Shown piece after piece: positions 36,801 through 50,277 of a stretch of DNA of 64,000 bases. How positions within the stretch are numbered: position 1 is the stretch's first letter; each line of letters starts with the position of its first letter. This DNA is from Ipomoea triloba (lineage: Eukaryota > Streptophyta > Magnoliopsida > Solanales > Convolvulaceae): assembly GCF_003576645.1 (NCBI RefSeq), contig NC_044922.1:8123657-8187656 (forward strand), in the 5' to 3' direction. The notes under the pieces were generated by a model. The model saw nothing but the letters and a program-made list of their open reading frames with translations. It ran no database searches and had not been told where the DNA came from. Position numbers and translations under genes: made by a program.

Positions 36801-39800
36801 ATTATAGATGGTCACACTCCCCCTTACGGCCTTACTTGAAACATGGGAAATAATCAAAGGCTTTTATAGTAGTGCTGAACCTTAACATCCATGGATAAGG
36901 CATACCGGAGATAAAGGAGTAGCACGGTTATACCAAAAACGCAAACACCATGGGAGGAAGTTTGGCAACAAACCCAAAGAAGCTTTCAAATTTCACCAAA
37001 AAATCGAAAGAAGGCCAAAACAGCAATCTCAAGGGGTGGTTGGAGACTGTTGATCCAGCGTTGACTGGCCGTTGACCGGCGACCAACGAAGGATCTGAAA
37101 ACACATTCAGGAGCGTCTCGTCGATACGAAACCTATGGTGGCAGCGGCGCCTTGATCGGAGACCGGAGGAAGAAGTTATGGCCGGAAAACTTTCGGACTT
37201 CCCGACGGCGGCGGCGGCGCGTGAGGGCGCGTGCGGTGGCGGACGGCGACCAGGTTTGCGGCGGTAGGCTCGCGACGACGTTCCTGAGGGGTCTGTGGTG
37301 TTAGATCGGAGAAAGAACCACAAGACTGACGTGAAACGTGAAAACAGTCGCGGCAGTGAAGACTCCGGCGAGGCTCCGATGGTGGCGGCGGCGGGGGATG
37401 GCTTAGGTCCATGGGGTTGTTTTAGGGTTTAGGCTCTGATACCATGTTGATATTGAGGGATTGAAAGACCTGGCGGGTGGAGAATAACAACCACCCGCCA
37501 GTTAGCGGAAGCAAAGTATGTAAGAAAACCAGAGAATAATATAATATATGAATGTATTATAATGAAAGAGTACAATAGGGTTGTTCTCTATGCCTCTATA
37601 TATACTAAACTACCTACCAAATCTACCATAATAGGAATAGGAAACCCTAATAGGAATAGGAAACTAAGTCCAGCCCACTAGGAGTTTCCTAATATTCAAT
37701 AATGGTTTCCTAATATTCAACCTCATGGATGCCCAAATTTTATTCTTTGCATATGGATTCATTCCCTTCATAATTATATTTGTTTCCAACTGTGGTCCTA
37801 ATAGATTTGTATGGTTTAGAGTGTATTAATATATTTATGGAACTATGTCCTTTTTCTTTAATCTGACATATTTGGAGTTTTAGTGAATGCTACATTAATA
37901 CATCTTAAGATTGTGTACCTGTTTGTAGTCAATAATGGTTGTTGAATTCACCTTTGGTTGTTTTAAAGGACAGGCTGTTATTACAGAGAAATATGGTGCG
38001 CATGGATGCAGTGTTGGTGAAGATGGTGGTTTGGCTCCAAACATATCGAGGCAAGTTCTGACCTTGCATGATTTATCCTTGTAGGCAAGTCGCTAATATT
38101 GGTATATTGTATTTGCAGCTTTAAAGAAGCCCTTGACCTTGTTCAGGAGGCCATAGGCAGAACAGGATACAATGAGAAAATCAAGATAGCTATTGATGCT
38201 GCTGCTACTGAGTTTTGTATAGGTAATGCTTTACTTTCTGTGCAAGCCAGCTTGCAAATGATTTTCTGGGAGTTGCCCCTCTTTGTCTGTATGATCTATA
38301 CAACCATTGCTGAATGACAAACTTGTGTTAATATTTTATCAATGTAGGCACAAAGTATGATTTGGATTTTAAAACTCCAAATAAATCTGGGCAAAATTTT
38401 AAGTCAGGAGAGAATATGGTCGAGATGTACAGGGAACTCTGTACAGGTATATTACTATCTATTGACTATGAAGACAGCTCCAGGCATTAACTATTTTGAT
38501 CATTTTCTGTTTACCTGAAGGTACATATGATTTACCATTGATGGACATCTCATTTCCTTTTTGACTACAATTTACATTCTTCTGTTCTTCAGGCTATCCG
38601 ATTGTATCAATTGAAGATCCGTTTGACAAAGAAGACTGGGAACATACAAAATATTTTTCTGGTCTTGGAATATGCCAGGTTAGTATACAGATTTTTTAGT
38701 TTCTAACTTTAATCGTCTATGCTATATCTTTCCTGAAGAAGTCTTCTACGAAACTTCAATCGTGCTTATATGTTGTTAAGTGTAAATAGAAGTCTCATCC
38801 ATTTTTTTCATTGTTCTTCGTACTTTGTCTTTCAGGTAGTTGGAGATGACTTATTAATGTCTAATCCTAAACGAATTGAGAGAGCCATTCAGGAGAATGC
38901 GTGTAATGCCCTTCTTCTCAAGGTACCTGCTTATAGATGTTTGAATTTCTAATAAAAGGTTGCAGTTGACATATTTATGTAATATGGATGAGCTGGTATA
39001 CAGGTTAATCAGATTGGGACTGTGACTGAAGCTATTGAAGTAGTGAAGATGGCTAAGGATGCCAATTGGGGAGTGGTGATATCCCAAAGAAGTGGTGAAA
39101 CTGAGGACACTTTCATAGCTGATTTATCCGTTGGCCTGGCCACAGGTCAGATTAAAGCAGGAGCACCTTGCCGTGGAGAGCGACTGGCTAAGTACAATCA
39201 GGTTTGTATGTTAGCCTCACCTTGTTTGGACTTTGAATCCATTTGTGCTAAAGCTTTCAAGTGTTCTCTTTCAAAATTTTCACAGCATCAAATGATTTTC
39301 ATTTAAGGTTTAATCTCTTAGAAACTGCCTTCATGTGTTCACAGAGAATAAAACATTGAAGGGGGTAGAAAGGCAAGAAGTTTAAGTACAATATAAAACT
39401 TGTAGGTTTCAGGATAATAAAATGTTCAGAATAGGGGCATTTGCTGCTGAATAATACAGTATGATCATACAATGCATAATAGAGCCTGAAGTTTGGTTAC
39501 AAGGGGTTGACATCTAGATTAATACAAGTAGAAAATTGGAAATCATTGCATTCACTGCATATATTATATTTAGGAATGATTGAGAATGAGTGCCCAGTTT
39601 GCCTCATAAAATAATGTTTCATAATATGGGTGTTTGCTGCTAAATTATACAGTATGATTGTACAATGCATAACAGAGCCTGGAGTTTGGTAACAAGGGGT
39701 TGACATCTAGTCTAGAGTCAGACTATTACAAGTGGAAAATTGGAAATCATTGCATTCACTACATATACTATATTACTATATTTAGGAACGGTTGAGAATG

Positions 39801-40187
39801 AAAGCCCAGTTTGCTGAATAATACAATGTTTATAATAGGGGCATTTTCTGCTAAACAATACAATATGATCATACGAGGCATAACTGAGCCTAAGTTTGGT
39901 ATCAAGGGGTTGACATCTAGACTTGCACAAGTGGAAAATTGGAAACCATCGCATTCACTGCATGTATTATATTTAGGAATGGTTTAGAATGGAAGTATGA
40001 AACTCAAGTTCCTCTACAGAACTCTATGTAAATCATTGCACTTATGTATGTATAGTTGAACATAGAGCACCTTAATGCATATATACTATCGCAAGATTAA
40101 CCTTCAGTTTCCACACAGTTGATTAGAATTGAAGAGGAGCTTGGCGATCAAGCAGTTTACGTTGGTCAGGACTGGAGGCGCTGTTGA
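33807..40187 (+). CDS. ENO3: cytosolic enolase, ENO3 type
   Basis: Thirteen exons: 33807-33911, 34022-34176, 34502-34676, 34980-35051, 35130-35246, 35484-35564, 37974-38050, 38119-38222, 38348-38446, 38593-38678, 38836-38922, 39004-39201 and 40119-40187. They give 474 residues in phase. Enolase converts 2-phosphoglycerate to phosphoenolpyruvate in glycolysis. The extended N-terminus ([19 protein letters not shown]) without a transit peptide is characteristic of plant ENO3. Conserved enolase residues include H200, E209, the metal ligand in [19 protein letters not shown]386 (LLLKVNQIGT) and K437. The position of yeast E211 is Asp (GEDGG, D252) and that of yeast H373 is Gln ([11 protein letters not shown]414), so full activity is doubtful. 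Introns 4 and 7 start with GC. Intron 6 carries a non-autonomous LTR element. Confidence 0.95.
35899..37722 (-). mobile_element. small non-autonomous LTR retrotransposon in ENO3 intron 6
   Basis: Two 278-bp LTRs (35899-36176 and 37445-37722) keep a constant offset of 1546 and appear identical except for the last base. An initiator-tRNA-Met primer site (TGGTATCAGAGCC on the minus strand) lies at 37432-37444, touching the right LTR. A polypurine tract (cagcttgagggggag on the minus strand) touches the left one. The 1.27-kb inside has no pol. It holds about 350 bp of degenerate cttgggaatgaacacacc-type repeats (36290-36640) and a GC-rich stretch (37130-37400). The flanks atctg and tcatg do not form a target duplication. 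Confidence 0.9.
39416..39990. repeat. three tandem ~190-bp units in ENO3 intron 12
   Basis: Units starting near 39416, 39609 and 39821 share blocks such as acaaggggttgacatctag, aaaattggaaatcattgca and tatatttaggaatgnttgagaatg. Non-coding, with substitutions and small indels between copies. Confidence 0.8.
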
Positions 40188-40715
40188 TCATCTTCATCAT
40201 TTTATACTTGCAAGTTTTGTCCCATCTCTGTCAACAAAGTCAAAGTAATGCAATTGTGCTCATACATAAGCAACCATATTCTTTGCTTGCATGTTTGTCA
40301 CTGCATCCAACAATTCTTGAATAGAATGTGAAGATGCAAAGGGCTCACAGAGCAGGAGTGCAGAACCAAATTTTTTTCTCTTATCAGATGTTGATGACTT
40401 TGTATGATTTATGACAGTCTGCTACTTTTTTCAATTAGAAATTCATATGGGATCAAAGTTTTAGCTCAACCCCATTTGTGCATCTACTTAACATGTTCAT
40501 AAACCTTGAGCTGATGACTTGTGCTTAACTACCATTTAATTGAAAACTGAAGCTGGAGCAAAGATACACGTCAAGAAAGCTAGCTGCATGGATTTTAATA
40601 GTTGTGCAAATACAGTACGATGTTCCTTGTGAAAATGAAAATGCCAAAATAACCCTAAAAATCCATACATTTTAGCATAATGCAACAAGATTATGCTTTG
40701 TAAAGAGTAGGCTCC
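40188..40715. other. shared 3' flank of convergent ENO3 and PCNA
   Basis: 528 bp between the two stop codons, AT-rich, containing the 3' UTRs of both genes. There is no further gene. Overlap of the two transcripts is possible but cannot be judged from sequence. Confidence 0.6.
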
Positions 40716-42490
<1,775 letters not shown>

Positions 42491-43451
42491 AAGTTGTGTA
42501 TTACGGAGTCGTATTATTTATTCAGGACTTGCGGAGTATGTTTGGACTTTGGAGTATTTTCTTGTATGGTTTTTTTTTCTTCTACGATCTAACCTCAACA
42601 TGGTATATCAACATCTTTGATTGGAATGAAATTTAAACATGTAACTTTCTATTTGAAAAGGTCACAACAATACCATCAAATCACAAGGTATTTGACACTT
42701 TAGTCTTTAGATAATTTGATATATCTAAAAAAGAATTAAATTGGTCTCCTAAATACAACAAACAGTGCACGCAAGTTTCATAACTAGAAAAGTTCTAATG
42801 AAGTCTCTAAATCCACAAAACAATGCACTTAGACTCTGTTAGGAAAATTGGGTGACAGGAATGAAGGTGATGAGGAATGAAATATATTTAGTGTGATTAC
42901 TGTCTATAAGTTTAAGTTTTAAATATCTCTTAAGAAAGTAACAAGATTTCAAGATTTAAATTAATGAGATTTCAAGATTTAAATTGGAGGACGACATGAA
43001 TGGCTTCCCGCATTGGAGGAATTCCTCTGGCTTTATACATAGTTAGCAGCGTGTACACTTGGGTGTCCCCCTTCCATTAGATATAAAAAAAATTAATGAG
43101 ATACAAGAAGATGAAATAAATCTTTAAGTTGTTTATTTAAGAATTTTCTTCTAATTAACCAGAAGATCTTTCCCAATCAAAATAAATTTCTACCGTACTT
43201 TATATATATACATAGGGACGGGTTTAAGTGAGATGGGTGCCTCATGTGAGAAATGAGAATGAATCTCAACCCTAGATTAAAAAAAAACACTCAAATATTA
43301 TTTATATTTTTAGGGTAATTCATATGAAAATTAATCACTATTACTATATAAATTTTCAACATCAATCCCCCATTTATATAGTAAAAGATTAATACTGTAC
43401 CAAGATAAATTCCAAAGCACATGCATAAATGAAAAGTGTCTAAGAGATTGA
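42491..43451. other. intergenic DNA with a small retroposon insertion
   Basis: No gene. A 119-bp insert at 42971-43089 ends in an A-run and is flanked by a 13-bp direct repeat aaattaatgagat (42958-42970 and 43090-43102), as for a short LINE or SINE copy on the plus strand. Its end contains gggtgtcccccttcc, recalling ggtgtatcccttcc after the LINE at 33360. Confidence 0.5.
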
Positions 43452-45045
43452 TGTTGGCCCCGAGAGAGTAAAAACTCTAGAAGGGCGCTTGAATAGACTT
43501 TTTCAAAATCGATTTTTTTGTAAAGTAAAGTTTGAAAATAGCTTGTTTTAAATCAAAGCGTGTTAACCAACATAATGCAAGTTAACATGCAGCGGAAGTT
43601 TAAAAAAAGTTTTGTAGTGTGTTTTGATACGTTAAATTCAGCTGAACAACGTGTTAGCATGTATGTCGATTCAATTAGTTGGGTTAGTTCAAAAATAGCA
43701 AAAATGTAAAGTGTTGGAAAGTAAAGAGTAAGTGACAAAGATTTTTATTGTGGTTCGGACAACGGCTACTCCATTCTTGTCTTTATCATCCAAGGAGGTT
43801 CCACTAATATTTAACAAAAATACAAGCGAAAGAGCCACACAGTGTATTTACCAAGCATTGTTGACCAAAACACCAAGAATGTTCCTTTGATCCAGATTTA
43901 CACTCCTGACGTCTGACGATCTGCAACATATAACCTTCTTATTCGAGGATCAAACACAAAGTCCCATTGAAAAGAAGAACTCTGAGCATAAAAAACAAAG
44001 ATAGTTTTTGCTTTTGTTTTGTTTTGTTTTTTTGCACAAACACTACCTGAATCTAGATATTCACTGTAGAGTTATGAGTTGCTTCTGGATTTGTCATTGA
44101 AGCTTCGCTTATATATGCACTTTTAGCTTTCTGAAAATTTCTTGCATTTTCACACAATTATCTCCAAAAATTCACATTTTCCAGCAACTGTTTCTAAGCT
44201 CCGGAGTCCTCTTTTTATAGCATAGAGGTGAGAGAAGGTTGGTAATTTACCTCTAAAAAGAATATGATTGCTGCCACCTGTTGCGACAAATGTCAAATTC
44301 TGTCATAACTCTCTAACATGTTGCCGTGTACTCCTTATTTTCTCTTTTAACAACTTTTATTTTTTCCTCAAATTCAGTGTTAATGTGAAAGAGAAACTGC
44401 AACAGTTGTCCTTTTCTTCATCAAAGGCTGAAAATTCAAGGTGTCCATCTCACTTGATCTTCAAACTTCTATAATATGAAGTTATTAAGTGCAAAAAAAC
44501 ATACAAGTGTTATTAAGCGGCCAACGAAGTGAAAGAGCTAAAGCTGCAAAGATAGATCAAGCTCAAGAAGACAACAACAACAACAACAAGAAGTTCTTAC
44601 CCCAAGTCTTATAGTCAGAGAAGTTGAATAACTTGTCAACCAATCTCTACTAGGATTAATTAGTATAAAGAGGCAAAGTAACACATTTACCTTGTGAAAA
44701 TCTTATACGCTTGAGGCCAACTTTGTGTTCAAAACTCAAGTGGTCTTATTGTACTAAGGGTGTTAGTGCAATCCTCCTTAGAGTCTAAGGAGAAGGGTGG
44801 ATGAAGGATGAGTTTTGGCCAAACCACTTCAAATATCTCTATCTCACCCTCCGTTACTCACTGTACTTTATTTATACCGCTAATCTAACCAAACCTAAAC
44901 ATTTAAAAATATCAAACTACGTGCAAACAAATTATAAAGGGATTAAAAAGTATATTTTCACTATGCATTTTGAAAAGTTTTCAAAACCATTAAAGTCTAT
45001 TCACTCCCCCTCTAGACTTGAACCCCTACTCATCGAGATCAACAA
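43452..45045. mobile_element. LTR-like element with inverted ends, 1594 bp
   Basis: Starts TGTTGGCCCCGAG and ends CATCGAGATCAACA. It shares internal blocks (gtggttcgga, then ctccac/ccaaggag...ttccact) with the two solo LTRs at 47811 and 53256. Unlike them, its right end, read on the minus strand, again begins TGTTG and carries ctagagggggagtgaatagact, so the termini are inverted copies over about 50 bp or more. Flanks attga and aatga are an imperfect 5-bp duplication. Class unresolved. Confidence 0.55.
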
Positions 45046-46549
45046 ATGACAGTTAAGGTTTTAGGGTGCTCATAAGTCATTGCTAATATATTCCTACTTG
45101 ATATTCATGCAGTTGATAATATATTGCATGACTGGAAATGTTGCAATGATATTGAACTCAATTTGATGACAAATAGGATGAGAATGAAGAGTAGATTAGA
45201 TATTTAGATATGAAAAGTCTTTTTGAGTAATTAAAATGGTGAGAATGAAGAAGCAGATTAGATCTGAAAGTCTTTTTCTCTCTTCTTCTTCAGTAATTAC
45301 TAATTAAAATAAAAAAATTAAAAAAAAGTAATAAATCGGGCGCCTACTTCGTCTTTTTTCAACCTTGATGCATTGTTTTGACATCTCTTTAACTTTTTTC
45401 TCAATTTCTCCCTTTTGAAAATGGGGATAATGATATAGTCATACATTGGGAGTATTTAGTTAGTTGTTGATCAGCTAAAAAAGGGTTGATTTGACTCCAT
45501 TTGACTATTTGACCCATAAATACGCTGATTTGGAGTGTTTGGTAAATGACTTATTATCCTTGGCTAATTGGCGCAATCAACCAAAATACAAAAAAAGTTA
45601 CTTACATTAGTGTTTTTCATCAGCTTGTTGCAAATTATTTGTAAAATGACTTTTATGTCCATGTAAATCCCTAATATGAATTTACCTTCACCTTTGTCAT
45701 TTGCGTTCGCCTTTTCCCATCCGCCTCTTCTCACCTTGCGAAAGTCTCTACTAAGTGCTTAATTACCTTCGTGATTGCTTTCTTCGATCCACCGTCTCAC
45801 ACCGGTCGCCATTGCTTTCCCTGATCCTCACTGTTTCTCTCATGCTTTCTCTTGTCACATATTTTCAGGTAAAATTTACTTTGTACTTTTTGATCTTTGT
45901 CGTTAACCTTAGTTTCACTGACACCTCTATCTCTACATTGAAACCATTTGAATCTGTTGTGTTGGCTATTCCTAATTCTCGCGATTAAATCCTTTTGCTG
46001 ATTTTTTGGCTAACTGTTATTGTTGACATCTAATATTTCTCAATGATATTATTATAGTAGATGTTTCTAAAAGCCATTGAGAATCATTAGAAATAAACTC
46101 TACTTTCTGTTATGTATTTTATTATTCAAATTCAGTTTTGTGTACAACCTCCTTGTGCATCACCTCACATGTTGAGGAACTGGCAGCTTATGTTGTGTAT
46201 GACACTTCAATAATAGCATAGTCTTATCTTGGTTCTAAAAGTGGTTTTTGTTTTATGGATGTGACTAGCTTTTGGGTAATGTTAATGAAAATATCATAAT
46301 TGGATAATTCATACTTGTTTTTGGTTTTCAAAAAAAAAAATCATAATTTTTTTTTTGGAAGTTTGTTCATAACTTATGAGTAAACACTAATGTATTATTA
46401 TATTATTAGAATTGTTTATAACAAGGTAGTGTTTTTCTCTTCTTCATGAGTAAACACTAATGTACTATTATGTTATTTAGTTGGCACCAAATTAAAAAAA
46501 AAATGTACGTAAAGGTCAAAGTGAAAACAAAGATGAAAACCATGTAAAG
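45046..46549. other. left flank of the Harbinger element, no gene
   Basis: AT-rich DNA. The Harbinger terminus should lie here; candidates such as gggagtatttagttag (about 45448) or ggagtgtttggtaa (about 45534) have no clear partner on the right. Duplicated catgagtaaacactaatgta blocks occur near 46375 and 46445. Confidence 0.35.
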
Positions 46550-47577
46550 ATTCAAGTAGGGTTAGTCAAAAGAACAACTTCACCTTCTTTGTAATATTCG
46601 TATACAATATGTTGAAAAAAGTAAAGGGAAAAGTGGTGGAGTAACAACTCAAAGGTTACCGTGGAAGAAGATAGAAGCAGAATTTCAAAAAAGTACAAAC
46701 CTTGAATGAGATAAAATGAAACTAAAAAACAAGGTAGATTATATGAGAACTAGATGGGGTTTGTGGAAACAACTTAAAGGAAGAGATACCAGATTAGGAT
46801 GTGCTTATGAAAAGGGAACTATTAGTGCTACTAATGAGTGGTGGGGTTTGAAAATTAAGGAAAATCCAAAGTTTGAGGCTTTTTGGGAAGAAGGGTTTGA
46901 ATTTGAACTAGAAACTAAGATGGATCAAATTTTTGGCTGTTATGCTCAAGGAGCACTTAAATTTAGTCCAACATTTGATCCCCCGCAAGGACATTTGCAA
47001 CATGAAAGTGATGAAGTTTATCAGTGTATGTTCCTTCCCCTCCCTGTAATGATACTCTCCATGTTGATCTTGGTGACATGGATGAGACTCTTGGTGATGA
47101 TAGTGGTTATAATACATGGGATGATGTGTGGACATAGTGTATACCTACCCCTCAAGATACACAATTTGAGAGGAGTGAAAAAGTAGAGGCAATAGGGTGT
47201 TAGAGATTAATTCTTCACAAGGTAGTAAGAGTGCGAGGACTAAAACCACTAAAAAAGGAGGAGCGACTACAACATTGAGTGAGAAACTTGATAGTATGTT
47301 GCAAATTATTTGAGAAAGAAGTGATGTATCTAAGGAGGTGAATATGTCACTTCTGGACGTTTTGACTTCAATGAAAAACCCAAGCCCTAATGAAATTACG
47401 GATGCATTGGCAAAATTGTATGTTTTGCCCTGTTTAGAATTTGGCACTCCTGAATTTTTCTTTGCTTGCACGTTAATTGAAGATCCACAAAAAAGATATG
47501 TTATCTTTGAATTACCAGATGATAAGGTGAGAGTTGACTACATCAAGTTCTTGTTTGAGAAAGAAAACAAACATTAA
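46550..47577 (+). pseudogene. PIF/Harbinger ORF1, Myb/SANT-like DNA-binding protein
   Basis: After a stop in the first part, the frame reads KMKLKNKVDYMRTRW and ends the Myb/SANT-like domain with EWWGLKIKENPKFEAFW, a pattern shared with Harbinger ORF1 proteins and plant L10-interacting-MYB-like proteins. A shift near 47030 and a stop near 47312 follow. The C-terminal part (SLLDVLTSMKNPSPNEIT to FELPDDKVRVDYIKFL, ending 47577) is the usual tail of these proteins. In active elements this protein binds DNA and assists the transposase. Here it is broken. The transposase lies downstream on the same strand from 50014. Confidence 0.75.
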
Positions 47578-47810
47578 TGGTTATGCATGAATTGTTATGT
47601 ATTTTGCTTTAGTAGTGGATGTGTATGAACTTTTATGTAATTTCTTATTGTATGAATTATTATGAACTCTTATTGTATGAAATGTTATGTAATTTACTGT
47701 TATGAACTCTTATGTAATTTCTTATTTAATGAACTATTATGAATTATTATGGTAGGAAATGCTATGTAATTTCTTTATGGTTTTTAACAGTATGAATGAA
47801 AATTCTATAA

Positions 47811-49975
47811 TGTTGGTCCCGATAGGGTCGGGAAAAGTCTAGAGGGGGGTGAATAGACTTTTCTAACTTTTCAAAAATATTATAACACTTTAACAGAGAT
47901 AATTCAAGTGAATAAATTCAACATGAATTACGCAACGGAAATAATAATACGGTAAAGTGCTATAAACAAAGTTACGTAAAATTGAAGAGCTTCACGACAT
48001 GCAACACGTTAGAAACGTTAGAAATAACTCAAATAATGAGTATATAAAGTTTGGCTCGCATGCGGACGTGGGAACTATCAAACCCAGATCAAATAGTATA
48101 CGCAATGAATAGTTGGGTTCGTAGCATAACAACAAATAAGCTTGATGAGGATGAGGTTGGGTAGGAAATAAATCTTGTGCATGCAAAAGGTATGTCACGT
48201 GAATCTAGGATATTCTAGTGTAATAAATGTGACAAAGTATAATGCATGTGATGCTCAGATGAATAAATATGCAAGCAGATAAGTGAGCAGATAAAGTAAA
48301 TGACACAGGGATTTATAATGGTTCGGAGGTGATGTAATCCTCCTACTCCACTTTCTCCTTCCTCAAGGAGAGATTCCACTATCTTCAATCACCCAGATAC
48401 AATAGTGAATCAGTGCTCTTCTAGCACTCTGCTACTCCGAATGCCCTTTGCCTACATCCACACTCAAACCCGAACGTCTTACACCCAGCTACGTTCACGA
48501 GCGTCTTGCACCCAGCTACGCCCTTCAACCAAGTGTTTTGCACCCAGCTACACTTAGTCTCCACGAGTTTTTTGCACAAAGCTGCACTCCTCCGAGTAAT
48601 CTGCACAAAGCTGTTCACCCAAGTGTTTTGCACCCAGCTACACTTAGGTTCCCCGAGTGTCTTGCACCCAGCTACACTTAGGTTCCTGTCACTTCTCAGT
48701 CAAGTGCCTGCTTCATCATGAAGTCTTCTTGGGTTTATATAGCTAAATTAGCTATTTTGCCCGTTATGATTCTTCAGAGCATTAATCCTTGTAACTTGTA
48801 GCCACCCATCCTTGACTTTGGTAGTGTGAACACTTGACTTTGTTCATTATCCATAAGTTAGATTGCTCTGAGATATATCCGTTTGGTGACTCTTACTTGA
48901 GCATAATTAATGCCGCCGAAAAGTACACTGACTTTTCTCATAATGATCTTCAGCTCCATGTAGCAAGATTATTTGAAATCACCTTTTGTAGTCATCCTCA
49001 TGCCATATTTAGGAAAAATAATATTTTCCCTTTTTAGAAATGTTGTTGGCAGTGTTGGACTCCTTTTGAATAAATAAAAATAGACCATCCTATTTTTATC
49101 CTTGATCACGCCATACTCAGCCTCAAAATTGATTTTATTCATTCCCCCTTAGATGATTCATAATTCTTCTTCCTTGCATGAAATAATAGGTAGGTCATCC
49201 TCATCCTCAACTTTGATCTTCCAAAAAGGCAAGTCATCCTATTTGAGCTTTGAAGTCACGGTCATCCTCTCCATAAATGATTTATTTTGGCCTTGAAACC
49301 AAGTCATCCTCATCCTCAATTTTGATCCTTCAAAGGCTAGGTCATCCTCATCCTCATCCTCATTGTGGCTTTCAATCGGCTAAGTCATCCTTAATTTAAA
49401 ATAGCCAAGTCATCATCATGTTTGACTTATGACCAAGTCATCCTCATCTCCAAAAAGTAAGATCTTTCTTCCCCTTTCCTTTAATTAATAGGTCATCCTC
49501 ATCACCAAATTAATTTTTGAGGCAAGTCATCATCTTCTTTGAACACAGTCAAGGTTGACCACGCCACTTTGCTCCATGAGGCCATCCTCATCTCCAAAAA
49601 TATTTCTTTCAAAGAGTTAGCCTCCAAAAATGTTTGTGAGAGAACCCATTTGAGGTTGACTTTCAATTTTGACTTTTAATTGCAACATCCTCATCTTGAA
49701 TTAATTAATTCTTCCAAACAATTAATTCTTGCAATTCGAACCTGTTGTCACGTTCCGGGATGTCTTCGAGTCTTGATCAATCTTCCAAATTCTTCTCAAT
49801 TTGTAAAGTGGAAGCGAATGACTTACAAGTATAAATTAAAAATTTATACTATTGTAATTTCCACTTAATCGACTAGGCTTGTATTCGGCGTAATCCTATA
49901 CTAGACTCAAAATAAAATTGGGGGTCTAATGTTACATTTTTGGTTCATCAAAACAATTACAATATATTCCTAACA
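47811..49975. mobile_element. solo LTR, 2165 bp, TSD TATAA
   Basis: Starts TGTTGGTCCCGATAGGG and ends TTCCTAACA. It is flanked by a perfect 5-bp duplication TATAA (47806-47810 and 49976-49980). There is no internal retroelement sequence, so it is a solo LTR left by recombination. It shares termini and several internal blocks with the LTR at 53256-55570. It sits between the Harbinger ORF1 and transposase. Confidence 0.9.
48440..48700. repeat. minisatellite in the solo LTR (gcacccagctacact units)
   Basis: About eight degenerate units of roughly 30-36 bp with cgagtgtNttgcacccagctacact as core. The same array, with different unit order, lies in the second solo LTR at about 53955-54185. Open frames through it are repeat-driven. 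Confidence 0.75.
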
Positions 49976-50277
49976 TATAATAAATATACTAATTTGTGTG
50001 TAGTCAACAAGAAATGGATAATACTGAGCAAATTAGGAAATTTCTCATAATTAAGGAGTACTTGTACACGAGGATAAATTTTGGTATTTGGTGGCTTGTA
50101 TGGCCAGGTATATGTGTGTGCACTTTTTGATGCATATTTACAAGGAACCATGCATGACTTTATATTTAATTAGAGAAAGATGGATGAATGAATTAATGAA
50201 TGGTCACGAGAAACAGTCTTTTATTGTATTTAGAATGAACCCAATTACATTTTGTAATTTATTTGTAGATTTAAAAA

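Noticed and set aside
36928..37412. Arg/Pro/Ser-rich frames in the ENO3 intron 6 element
   Set aside because: GC-rich sequence opens several frames at once; no domain or conservation can be shown. Kept only as a possible captured fragment.
48421..48721. Overlapping frames with repeated CTPS/LHPAT-like segments
   Set aside because: Caused by the minisatellite in the solo LTR; open on both strands, no start context.
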